Source: Chelonoidis abingdonii
Lineage: Eukaryota > Chordata > Testudines > Testudinidae
Assembly: GCF_003597395.2 (NCBI RefSeq)
Contig: NC_133770.1
Location: 86,298,403-86,362,402, forward strand
DNA length: 64,000 nt
Direction of reading: 5' to 3'
Within the stretch, counting starts at the first letter, position 1, and each line of letters opens with the position of its first letter. Made by a program: the position numbers and the translations under genes. Below, in pieces: positions 32,746 to 43,118 of this stretch. The notes below the pieces were generated by a model. That model was not told the DNA's origin, made no database searches, and saw only the letters and a program-made list of their open reading frames with translations.

Positions 32746-34385
32746 TACCCCTTGGGGTTGGTGAATGTAACTGGGGGAGGAGAGGGACAAGAGTCTGTAT
32801 AGGAGCGTGGAGTGGGAATATGACTTGAAAGTGGGAATGGGCTACGAAGGGAGATGGGATGAGGAAGGAAAGAGGATAGTGCTAAGTGAGGAGAATAGAA
32901 AGGGATAAAATGGCAACTCCCCCACTCCAGAGATTAGGAGAGAGCAAGGGGTGTCCCCTTCTGAGCCTCCAATGGGGAACTCCATATTTTTGCAAGGGCT
33001 TTTCAGGTTAAATTTTGACCCTGAAATACTCATGTACACTTTGGGGGTATGAAGCTCCCTCCTAAAGACTCAAAAACCAGCAGACACATAAAAACAAGCC
33101 CCCCAAAATGCATTATTATTTTTTAAAATCTCATGATGATCAAGATAATCTCATCATTCTGGCAATCTGATTTATAATTTTGTAACAACAGGCATTGGCA
33201 GTACTGCACTGAACAAGGAACTTAAGACAGATAGCATTACCTCTAAAGCTTCTCTCTGTGTTAGAGCTTTTGCCCAGGATCTGTCCCAGTTCCTCTTATC
33301 TCACTTCATGCTACCATTACAAAGAAACAATACCCACATCTGACACGGGGGTACCCTGTATATGTGCAATGGTGGGAGGGTAAACTGAGCTACCAGTGCT
33401 GCTTGGGCAAGACTCATGGAATTCAAAAGCCTAGAATCACTGTTACAAGAGCTTGGTGCATAGAATCTTCCTGGAATTCAATAGGAATTCTATGTGCAGA
33501 GCACATGGGGGATCAGACCTGTTAAGAGGGTACAAGATTACAAAGCCTTCACTATTAGACTGCTGCTATGATCCAGTTTGGTGGCCAAATGGAAGCAGTG
33601 GGAGAGGCAGCAGCATGCATCTACAGCAGCCCAGGGGTTAAGTTCAACCTAATGAAGACAGCATTCAAAGATTATCTCCACTGTTACTCCCAGCACCATC
33701 TGGCACAGATGCACATGTGGGAGATTAAACATGTAAAAGATGGCAACAACAACAACAAACATTTCCATAATAGTATTTTTTTTGAAGGAAAATATGTTGA
33801 CCATCTAATTTGGATTCATAAAGAAACCTGTTAATCTGAGGCTTCAAAGAGTTCTCTCAGAACTTTTAATCAGGAGTTGCATTTTACTGTGGAAAGGAGT
33901 GGAGGGGAGCGAAAAAAACAAAACAAAACAACTGTCTCTTTGAAAGCAGTCTGTGTGAGGGAACTCAGCAGGGAGTCTCTTCTCACCCACCTGGAGGAGA
34001 GGCTCCCTGAATGCTTGTTTTTATTAACATGGGCCTCTTTGGCTCTTCAAAACTCTTTTCACTAGTTGCCAAGGCAACCTAGAGCCGTAATACAGCACAT
34101 GGGTGATGCACATCAACTGGCGTATTGCACTTTACTGAGATAAATAAGCAAATAAACATGAAAAATAGCCATGGGCCAAAACACAGGCATTGTCTTTTAT
34201 CATGGACATCTAAAACTTGTGAGGATTTCAGGTACTCTGCTACATGTATCTGCCGAGAGATGGTTGCTCAAAAAAAAGGACAGGACGTGCACATCAAAAA
34301 CCATCTCCTTTGATTTTAGTGGGGCTTCTTGTTTGTGTAAGGTAAACAGGATTTGGCCTGGAATGTGAAAACACATGCAGATATT
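32746..34385. other. unique noncoding stretch
   Basis: No gene is recognised. Small plus-strand frames at 33453-33834 are not supported by motifs. Confidence 0.5.
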
Positions 34386-34550
34386 GGGCCAGATTTTCAC
34401 ACAATTTAGCACTTGCAATTGGGACTAGATTTTCAAAAGGGCTCAGATCCCAGTTAGGCACTAAAGTAGGTGGCCCCATTTTCCGAAGTCCTTGACCGTA
34501 GGGATTGCAATAGAAGCTGGTGGTACAGAGCACTTTTGAAAATCTGACCC
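34386..34550. mobile_element. palindromic MITE, gggccagattttc ends
   Basis: gggccagattttcacac at the left pairs with cttttgaaaatctgaccc at the right, with a second inner copy of the left motif (gactagattttcaaaaggg). Related fragments lie at 8003 and 30599. Confidence 0.65.
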
Positions 34551-35301
34551 AAGTTGTAGCTGCTGTGCACTTGAAAATTTGGTTTTTAAGGGTCTAATCT
34601 TGCAGTTGTTACTCACATGAGTCATATTTATCCAAGTGAATAGTCCCATAGTAAGGACTACTCATATGAGTAAGGATCATAAGAGCCAGCCCTCTAGTTT
34701 CACAAGACAAGGCTCACATGTTTAGCTAAAGTTACCTTGTGGAGAAGAGAATCTGTGATGTGGTATCGCAGATCACTGTTTGCAAAAGAGAATCAGCACT
34801 GGTGTATAGGCTGGAGACAAAGTATGAGAGAAGACAGATTGTTGCTTGAATGAGGTCAACAATGAGGAATAAAAACACTAAGACCTCTTTAGATTTGCAG
34901 AGCGCAGCCAAAGAAAAGATTTGCATCCCCAGGAATTTTTGTTGCACATCCAGCTAGACATGGCTGTCAAAGGGTTTTCATTTAGATTCAGGAAGGGAGG
35001 TGCTGGCTGCAATAGTTGGCAGGCGAAGAAGGAAGGGAGTGGGTCTGAAAATATACAGTCACTTCAACAAATATCTAGTTCTCTTCTTCACGTATCATGT
35101 TAGCATTTGTTGGAATGTGAACAAGTAGTAGCAGCTCAGCAGACAGAGAGCAGCAGGCTATGTAGATATGATAGTGCACTCGGGACAGTTAGTGTGAGTG
35201 TCCACTTTCTTTTCCTCTGCCTCATGCATACAAAGAGAAGGGGTGAAGTCCTGGCCCCATACTAGAAATAATGAACAATAACAATACACCCCAGGACTTC
35301 G
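34551..35301. other. noncoding stretch
   Basis: No gene is recognised. About 34590-34680 (gtctaatcttgcagttgtta ... catatgagtaaggatcataa) is an old palindromic-MITE-like segment. Confidence 0.45.
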
Positions 35302-36005
35302 TGATGGGGTGTCTATACCACACAAGGCCTGAGGTAAGAAGAGCCAGTTAACCCCATGTCAGGTTGCACCTGGAGGAGAGCCAGGACTTGATAAAGGCTA
35401 ATTAATGAAGGCTAGCTGGGCAGAGCCAGACTGAGTATAAAGCCAATAAGGTGACGCAGGAAGGGGCTACTGGGAAGCACTCTACAGTCACTCCCTAGTG
35501 AAGTGGCTATATATAAGGAGGAAGTCTAGGGAGTGAGTAGGCCCTATGAGCCTGCCTCAGATACTGACTGTGGCAAGAACCTGAGAAGGATGAAGAAGCC
35601 ACAAGGAGCAGAGGAAGTTCCAGTAGTAACCCAGAGGTGGGCCAGGAGATAGGGAGGAGTCAGCAACAGGGTCTGATGTTTGGTAGACTATAGTTGTTAG
35701 GGCATAGGGCCCCTGTGCTGAAACTTGGAGTGCGTGGGCCTGGGTTCCTCTACTGATCACTGGGACAGTGGCACAGACTGCTGTGTTTCAGAAGACTGCC
35801 TGATTTAGTCTCTCAGGACTAACTTAAGTCTTTTCCTTTTGGGGTATCATAGTGACCTGGCTGGAGAGCTAAACCATGAAGAGGGACCAACCAGGTCCAG
35901 AGAGAAAGACAAGGAGTGAGCAACCAAAGGAGGGGGCATCAGATTGCTGAAGAGCTAATCCCCAGATGTGCCACAAAGCAGTGCGCCTAATGGTGAGTGA
36001 CTTGT
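35302..36005 (+). mobile_element. LTR-like repeat, uninterrupted relative of 12511-15604
   Basis: Starts TGATGGGGTGTCTATACC. Shares with the split copy cagtcactccc, agggtctgatgtttggtaga, agaagactgcctga, gtgacctgg, aaggagggggcatcagattg and gagctaatccccagatg. A TATA-like tatatataagg at about 35508 could be the promoter. No internal genes follow. This copy shows what the 12.5-15.6 kb element looked like before the hAT insertion. Confidence 0.65.
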
Positions 36006-36751
36006 TCTAATACAACTTTATTCTACAATTACTATATTTTAATGGGTTCTTCTGTAGCGACTCACTTTTCTGTGAAGTCTTAAAAGTTATGTTGCTTATT
36101 CATGTATTAGAATAGAGGCTACATATTTTAAAGTGGTGTTCTGTCATAATCATTTCAGGTGCAAGAACTGTAAAGCTGAGTTATGATGGCACCAAATATT
36201 GTTTGTATATGTACAGATATGCATGCTCTATGTTGACGGCTAAGCCTTCATGCCTCACTTCTTTTACATTTTTCTTTTCCTTTCTACTCTTATGTGAACA
36301 GAAGCCTGTTTTTTTTTAAATCTCTCTCTCATGTATATATATATATATATATTAGTGATGGCTAAAATGACTGTAAACTTTATTCAGGAATGCATCCTCT
36401 TGCTGAGGATCAAGAAGGGTCTGTCCCAGTGACAGAAGGAGAATCACAGTGTTGCCTCTTCTTGATCCTAGTGGCCAGTCTAAGTTTGGGAATCTGGGGT
36501 TTTGCCACTTGGAAGCAGAAATTGATGGAGTCTTATATTCGATGATGCAATCTTGTTTATTTACAAAGAGTGGACAAAGTCCATCTTCTCCAAGTGCAAG
36601 AGGTACCAAAAACAAAAGGAGCAGTTTCTTAGTTTACAAGCTGAAGCCTCTTTAGCCAGCAGACTCTGAGGCAAGCTCTCTAGCAGTCACGCTGTGATCA
36701 CAGGCTATTGGCTGCCTTTTTTGCTTTTGCCTCTCTCTTTATTCTTATCTA
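36006..36751. other. noncoding stretch
   Basis: No gene is recognised. A (TA)n run lies at about 36334-36352. Overlapping frames on both strands at 36352-36655 are not convincing. Confidence 0.45.
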
Positions 36752-38772
36752 TGTGATGGGTTTGGTCACAGAGACTCCATTGGGACTGTTACCTGATGTG
36801 CTGAGATTACCTCTGAGCCTGTTTTCCCTGCCAGCCTGGGACTCCAGAACCCTGCCTTGTTGAGCCAGATAAACTAGCTGCTGCAACACAGAGCCAGGGT
36901 CTGAACCACTCCCCCAAAGCTGCAGACTTTAACCAAAAACTGCTCAGCAGGTCACCTGCCTCCAACACCCAGACACCAGCTCCCAATGGGATCCAAACCC
37001 CAAATAAATCCATTTTACTCTGTATAAAGCTTATACAGTGTAAACTCATAAATTGTCCACACTCTATAACACTGATAGAGAGATATGCACAGCTGTCGCT
37101 CCCCCAGGTATTAATTTACTTACTTTGCGTTAATTAATAAGCAAAAGTGGTTTTATTAAGTATAAAAAGTAGGATATAAGTGGTTTCAAGTAATAACAGA
37201 CAGAATAAAATAAGTTACCAAGCAAAATAAAACAAAACACGCAATTCTAAGCCTAATACATTAAGAAACTGAATACAGGTAAATCTCACCCTTAGAGATG
37301 TTCCAATAAGCTTCTTTCACAGACTAGACTCCTTCCTAGTCTGGGAACAATCCTTTCCCCTGGTACAGACTGTCATAAACAGATAGCTAAGGGTTAATGT
37401 CTCTTCCATTAAAGGGTTAACAAACAACACCTGACCAGAGGACCAATCAGGAAACAAAATACTTTCAAATCTCGGTGGAGTGAAGCCTTTGTTTGTGGTT
37501 TTTGGGTTTTGCTTTGTTCTTCTTGGGTCATGAAGGGTAGACATGCAACCAGGTTTTGCCAATCTCTGCTACGTCTCTTATATCTTCAATAGTGAGTCTT
37601 AAGGGGCGTTATAGTCTTTTAAATTGTTTTTCTGTATTTTTGCAAATTGTTAGTTTGTGCTGGGTATTGTTAATTTATTTTGCTGGGGGGAAGCTTTTTC
37701 TTGTCTATAAGCTGGGACTTGTATTACTCTTATGTATTTACAGAGATTTTTTTTTCTTCTTTTATTAAACTATCCGTTTTAAGACCTGTTTACAGTTTCC
37801 CAGTTTGGGCAGAGGGACGTGAGTCTTTCTACCTGGCAAGTGGTTGGGAACAGGGAAGAAGGGGAGGGGAGGGGGACCCTTTGTATTCACGGGCTTGAAT
37901 CTTGTATTGCTTCTGGGTAGGTGGAGCCGTCTGTTTGGAGATTTCAAGGATTGAATCCAACGTCATCTTCCAGGGTAACCCGGGAGGGAAAGCCTAGGAG
38001 GCACTGGTGAGGAAGAGTTCTTTCTTGTATTTAGGATCCAGGAGTCTGGGTCTTGGGGGTCGGGAGGTATTTGGGGACCAGGTTTCTCAGGATCAGAAGT
38101 CCTGATTGGTGGCAGCGTATCAGATCTAAGCTGGTAATTAAGCTTAGAGGAATTCATGCTAGTACCTCATTTTTTGGACTCTAAGGTTCAGATTTGGGAA
38201 AGAATACTATGACACAGACCTTGTTAGTTCCAGCAGGCATCTCAGGTGAAAAGCAGGGGATTCTACATGACTGGGACCTCTCTTTTCTGTTCCACTCCCT
38301 TTTATAACTTTGGCACACGGCAGGAATCCTTTGTCTCTCTCTCTGGGTTCCCACCCCTCCTGCTAAATGGAAAAGCACCAGGTTTAAGATGGATTCCAGT
38401 ATCATGTGCCATTGTCACATGCCCTGTGAGGCCCCTAGTCTCCATTCTTCCAAGGCTGGCTGGCACTACCCAGGAAGTTTTGCAAGTAAACAGAGCCATT
38501 CACAACCAATTGTCCTAGTTAATTGGAGCCATCAAGATGCCAAGCCACTATTAATGGCCCACACTTTGCATAATTACAATAGGACTTCAGAGTAATACTT
38601 CATATTTCTAGTTTCAGATACAAGAATGATGCATTCCTACAAATAGGATAAATACACTCAGTAGATTATATGCTTTGTAATGATACCTTACAAGAGACCT
38701 TTTGCATAAAGCATATTCCAGTTACATCATATTCACACTATTTTGATAAAGCATATGGAGTGCAACGTCACA
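36752..38772 (+). mobile_element. LTR-like element interrupted by a younger solo LTR
   Basis: The outer parts are 36752-37370 and 38215-38772. Ends are TGTGATGGGTTTGG and GAGTGCAACGTCACA. I recognise it as a very common turtle repeat (ttaattaataagcaaaagtg, agtaataacagacagaataa, cccacactttgcataattac, gtaatgataccttacaagag). An AATAAA lies near 37003. Flanking pentamers atcta and atccg agree at only three positions, so the target duplication is decayed. About 1.2 kb without the insert. Confidence 0.75.
37371..38214 (+). mobile_element. solo LTR, TGTCATA...TATGACA
   Basis: Starts TGTCATAAACAGATAGC and ends AAGAATACTATGACA; the outer seven bases are inverse complements. A perfect 5-bp duplication, cagac, lies at 37366-37370 and 38215-38219. 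Attattaaact at about 37762 follows a long T-run. It shares caacacctgaccagaggacc (about 37424), ggtggcagcg and the closing layout with the solo LTR at 49516-50547. It inserted into the LTR-like element 36752-38772 and is younger. Confidence 0.92.
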
Positions 38773-39024
38773 ATCCGTTCTCAGATTCTTCATGAATTGC
38801 ACACCCACACACGTCTGCTCTCACTACCCCTTTGGGGAAACTCCCTTCATCCACATGGCCACAACCCAGTTAGGCCTTGTTCTTAAATGAAGGGTGCATT
38901 CACACATCAATTTGAACAAGGCTTTAATTTGATGCATAACAACGTTTCACTCAGCTTGTAACAATAGCATATGTTAAGAGAGTACATCTAGTTCTTCTAC
39001 TTGCTATCATCTATCAGTCACTTA
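38773..39024. other. unique noncoding stretch
   Basis: Nothing recognised. Confidence 0.45.
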
Positions 39025-39268
39025 TGGCTACGACTACACTGCGCACGCAGTGTAGCAACTCTTTGTTGCCAGGAGAGAGCTCTCCTGATAACAAAATAAA
39101 ACCACTCCCAATAAAGGGTGATAGCTTTGTGGGTGGGAGAGCATCTCTCCCTGACAACATGCTGTCCACACTGGTGCTTTTCGTCGTTAAAATTTTTGTC
39201 ATTCAGTGGGTGTTTCACACTCCTGAGCGACGAAAGTTTTAACAATGCAAGTGCAGTGTAGACTTGAT
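39025..39268. mobile_element. MITE, tggctacgactacactgc ends
   Basis: Left tggctacgactacactgc pairs with right gcagtgtagacttga. Inner palindromes: gccaggagagagctctcctg, and gacgaaagttttaaca against tcgttaaaatttttgtc. TTA precedes the left end; the right copy is not exact. Same broad group as 18806-18957. Confidence 0.75.
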
Positions 39269-40407
39269 TCGAGGCTGTCCACTATGGTCTAGGAAGTGAT
39301 TTAAACTGCATGACACTTGATCTGGCCTCTCTGTTTAGCTGGTTGTGCATTTAAGAAACAGGGTAAATTAGGCTGTTATGAAGAAAAGCACACATCTACT
39401 GGTAATTATATGTTATCCTTGAGCCTGATCCTGCCAGTGCTTTCTTAAAGGGGAAACTTCTTCCACTGAAGAGAGGCAGCAAAAGGCATTGGCACCATTT
39501 AAGCTCTATTTTGGGTAATAGGCCACATGTCGGCTGTCTGCACAAGTGGTGAATTGAATTGATGAATAATCCTTGCTCAAGTGAATAGTGCCATTGACCT
39601 TAATTAGACTCTTCCCTGCGTTAATCACAAGAGTAAAGATTTGCAGAATTTGACTGTTGTATTTACTAATTTAAGCCTCGGTGCACAAAAGGAGTTAAGT
39701 GCCTAAGTCCCAGTTTGTGCACCTCTGCAATACACAGCCCCTCCCCACCTAACACTGGAGGTACCTAGAAGTTCCCTAAGCACCTAATATTTTGCCGAAA
39801 AAGGTCCCTAGCCTCCTGTTTCTTCCTCTGGGCATGTGTGCTGCTGCCTCCCTGTAGGCATCTGGATTCCATCTCTTGCCTAAGCCCCACAAACTGAGGG
39901 AAGAAGATAGATGCTCCTCTGTAACTTGCCTGCAGGGCCTGATCCAATAAGTGTGGTCTGAATTTGCCTACCAGATCAGGCCCTGCAGGCAAGCTATTAC
40001 CACATGGCCATGTTGGGAAGGAAAAGCTCCCTCAACTTTTAGCCCAGTGGTTAGGGTAATCACCTATGATGTAGGAAACCCCTGGGTCAACTCCCAGTTC
40101 TGCCTGATGAGGAGAAATTTAAACTGGGATCTCAGATCACTTCTCAGATGAGTGCTCTAATCAGTGGGCTATGGGATATTCTGATGTGGGGCTCCCTCCA
40201 TCTCTTGTTGAAGTTGTTCCATTGTGGATCATGAGCAAAGGAATTGGAGCACGGAACTGGCTCCTGGGTCTAGCACATCCTGGTGAATGCTCTGACTATA
40301 ACCTAATGGATATTCTCATGCTTGCTTGCTTGCTCACATATGTTCTCTCTCTCTCTGTGTGTCAGCCAATGACTCTTTAATTATTTAATCCAAAGTGCAA
40401 CAGCTTC
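39269..40407. other. noncoding stretch
   Basis: No gene is recognised. Short stretches around 39420-39460 (gagcctgatcctgccagtgc) and 39560-39650 look like palindromic MITE remnants. Confidence 0.45.
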
Positions 40408-40530
40408 CTGTAGCGAGGCGGTGGGATACCCCACAGCCCAGCTGAGGGACGAACCTCCCCTAATACCAACATGGGCGGAGTCACTGGGTCCTGCGCCCAC
40501 CCCTCAGAGGTCACGGCGCAGACCCAGAAG

Positions 40531-40538
40531 TATAAAAG
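40531..40538 (+). promoter_or_regulatory. TATA box of the LTR-type repeat
   Basis: tataaaag preceded by GC-rich sequence and followed about 20-30 bases downstream by gaggagctcagttgag. Its position fits a core promoter of the repeat, not of a host gene. Confidence 0.5.
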
Positions 40539-40609
40539 CTCACCGGAGGAGCTCAGTTGAGAACCAGCCGCCAGAGAGGCCAGATGTCTGCGACCCAGCT
40601 CCCTCTGGG

Positions 40610-40850
40610 GAGCCGGGCCAGTCGAGCCTACCCCTCGCTCATTACCCCAGCGAGGACTGGCCGAGCCTACCCCTTGCACATTACCCCAGGGAGTACTGGC
40701 CAAGCCTACTCCGCGCTCGTTACCCTGAGGAGGACTGGCCGAGACTACCCCACTCCAGCTACCCCGAGGAGGAGCCAAGCCTGCCTCTTGCCAGCTACCC
40801 CGGGGAGGAGCCAAGCCTACCATCCACTACTTACCCAGAGGAACCGATGG
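40610..40850 (+). repeat. minisatellite encoding YPEEDWPSLPLA-like repeats
   Basis: About seven units of 30-39 bp (gaggactggccgagcctacc and variants). In one frame they read as repeated short peptides around YPxEDWPSLPLA; in another as TPRRTGRAYPS. Two later units lack one triplet group (gaggagccaagcctacc). Confidence 0.8.
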
Positions 40851-41560
40851 TGTTTGAGACCACCAGTGATGCTACCACGACTCAGGTAGCCTACGACAGG
40901 GAGTGTGGAAGTAGCCTGGGGCAGCCAACCCCAGTCTGGCTGCAACACTGCCAGAGCCTATGGCAGTGTGTTGTGGCCAGGATCCCCACTGACAGCAACG
41001 AGTTTCTGCCGCTGCTAGGGCCCCAGGTTGGGAAGCAGTGGAGAGGGAGGGCCTGCGTTCCCCCTGTCATCCATTCCTTGAGTGGCAGACTCCCCCTTTT
41101 CCCTGGCCTGGAGAGGCTAGGACCTCCTACTGTGGAACTATTGACTCATCCCCTGAGTCTCTGGCTGTTTGTTTGCTGCCCCGCCCTGACCTAGGGCCTG
41201 GGCTGTTATGGAACTACTGACTCAGCCCCTGCTTAAGGACCTGAGTCTCTGACTGTTTGCTTGTTGCCCCGCCCTGATCCAGGGCCTGGGCTGCTATTTG
41301 GACTCTTGACTCAGTCCCCGCTTAAAGGCCTGAATCTCTGACTGTTTGCTGGCTACCCCGCCCTGACCTAGGGCCTGGGCCACCATTTGACTACTGACTC
41401 AGCCCCACTCCAAGGACCTGAGCCCCCTAACCAAGTGTGTGTTATTCTCCATGACCGCAGAGCCATTGGTCGGCGAATTAGAGCGAGGCGGTGGGATACC
41501 CCACAGCCCCACTGAGGGACGAACCGTGGCAAAGCCACACTACACTTCCCCAGGAGAAAC

Positions 41561-42485
41561 AGAGGAAACCCCACATCAAAATAACCCACAACCCAGTGGT
41601 TAGAGAACTCTCCTGAGAGGTGGCAGATCCATGTTCAAATCACTCTTCCTTGTCAGGTCAAGAGGGGACTTCACCTGGGATGTAGGAGATCCCAGTTCAG
41701 TGCCCTAACCTTTAGGCTAAGTTGTATGGGAGATCCTCCTCTCCCTGTCATTCCTTGCATGCACACGCACACGCACACGCACACGCACACGCACACGCAC
41801 ACACACACACACACACACCTTTCGGTATCGAACTCCAGGAGAGAGCTCACATCTGAGAATCACAAGCAGAGATTGGTTCCTCCCTGTAACCAGGACTTAG
41901 GTGCCTATCTCTAAGAGGGGCACAGCTTAGCATACACCTCTGCCCTTAATATCTACCATTGGGTATTTTAGGGGGCTTCCCACCTAGCATGCTGGCTTTT
42001 GTGAATTTCATTCTAAGGCATCTCTCCCCATTCATTGTATAGGAAGCCTAGGTGCCTAACTCAGGCTTTGTGAAATGCAATGATGTTCCTGTGATGTGGG
42101 TTTTTTAATAGGCTACTAAAATTAGGTATTGATGCTGAGGGTTGTAATGCCAAGGTCCCTCTAGGCATCTAAGCCTTTACTAATTATGCTTGCCATGGTT
42201 CTTGATAGTGCATATGGACATATTGAATAGTTTGCATTTCACATAATCAGTCATTTCTCTGTCCCACCCCTATTGAGAACTATATGTGGATTTAGTGAAG
42301 AAATAAACCTCCGCTTCTGAAGTAGACACCTGATGATAAATATCAAGTGAGAACAGACCTGATCCTACGACCTTCTATTCACCTGAGTACAGTTCATTCA
42401 CTGAAGTATTCCCACTGAACTTGAGACTACCTGTGAGAGTGGTCCTCATTCACATAAGTAAGGATTTGGACCCATGCTTTTCAAA
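41561..42485. other. noncoding stretch with CACACG microsatellite
   Basis: No gene is recognised. A (GCACAC)n/(CA)n run lies at 41759-41818. About 42360-42475 (acctgatcctacgaccttct ... cataagtaaggatttgga) resembles a palindromic MITE. Confidence 0.6.
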
Positions 42486-42686
42486 TTATGGATGCAGTGG
42501 GGGTCTGTACTCTTGTTGGCTTTCCTGCAGCCCCAACAGACGGTTCATCGTGTCCGTTTGCTCCCCCATGAGCCTCAGCATTGCATCCTGCCTCTGCTCT
42601 TCGTGCTCACTTAATTCTTTCCTGGCCTCTGCCACTGAATACCTCCAGGCATTAAGATGTACCCTATCAGTGTGGGAGGACTGCAT
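42486..42686 (-). pseudogene. C-terminal part of Harbinger Myb/trihelix-type protein
   Basis: A 66-codon minus-strand frame reads SSHTDRVHLNAWRYSVAEAR, then a charged, probably coiled-coil stretch with RQDAMLRLMGEQTD and QESQQEYRPPLHP. This matches the C-terminal region of the accessory DNA-binding protein carried by turtle Harbinger elements. The N-terminal DNA-binding domain is absent, so it is a fragment only. Confidence 0.85.
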
Positions 42687-43115
42687 GAGCGTAGTATATA
42701 TTATTATATATATAATAAATATTCTACGATCTCCAATTCTGGGGGGACTGCATGGTCACTTGCGTTGCTGAGTTCACCACGCTGACCAAACAGGAAATGA
42801 AATTTAAAAGTTCCCAGGGCTTTTCCTGTGTACATGGCTAGTGCATCAGAGTTCAAAGTGCTGTCCAGAGTGGTCACAATGGAGCATTCTGGGATATCTC
42901 CCAGAGGCCAATACCATCAATTTGCGTCTGCACTACCCCAAATTCGACCCAGCAAAGTTGATTTTAGCACTACTATACTCACCGGGGAGGAGTACAGAAG
43001 TCGATTTTAAGAGCCCTTTAGGTTGACGGAACGGGGTTGGTTGTGTGGACACATTCATTTTTAAATTGACCTAACATGGCTAAATTCGACCTAACCCCGT
43101 AGTGTAGACTAGGCC
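42486..43115 (-). mobile_element. PIF/Harbinger fragment (one end only)
   Basis: The right terminus runs cctaaccccgtagtgtagac, taggcc and is followed by TTA at 43116-43118. Inside are the same subterminal landmarks as at 25040-25316: gctgaccaaacaggaaatga, agttcccagggcttttcctg, ggggaggagtacagaagtcg. The left terminus and transposase gene are missing; the copy starts within the Myb-like gene. The subterminal sequence is a diverged subfamily compared with 20907-25316. Confidence 0.88.
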
Positions 43116-43118
43116 TTA

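Larger units (their letters stand above)
40408..41560 (+). mobile_element. GC-rich LTR-type repeat with terminal 44-bp direct repeats
   Basis: agcgaggcggtgggatac plus the following cccacagccc...ctgagggacgaacc occurs at 40411-40454 and again at 41482-41525, differing at two or three positions. Between them are a TATA box (tataaaag, 40531-40538), a minisatellite (about 40610-40850) and three diverged copies of ccccgccctgacctagggcc with following text (41179-41400). I recognise this as a recurrent turtle repeat. The layout suggests an LTR with part of its partner or a tandem junction. A 257-codon frame (40421-41194) spans it and is not linked to any known protein. Confidence 0.65.

Noticed and set aside
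40421..41194. 257-codon open frame as a host gene
   Set aside because: It lies inside a GC-rich repeat with direct ends, is dominated by minisatellite-derived peptide repeats and matches no family that I know; kept as part of the repeat.
41759..41818. CRISPR-like or regulatory array
   Set aside because: A simple CACACG/CA microsatellite without spacers.
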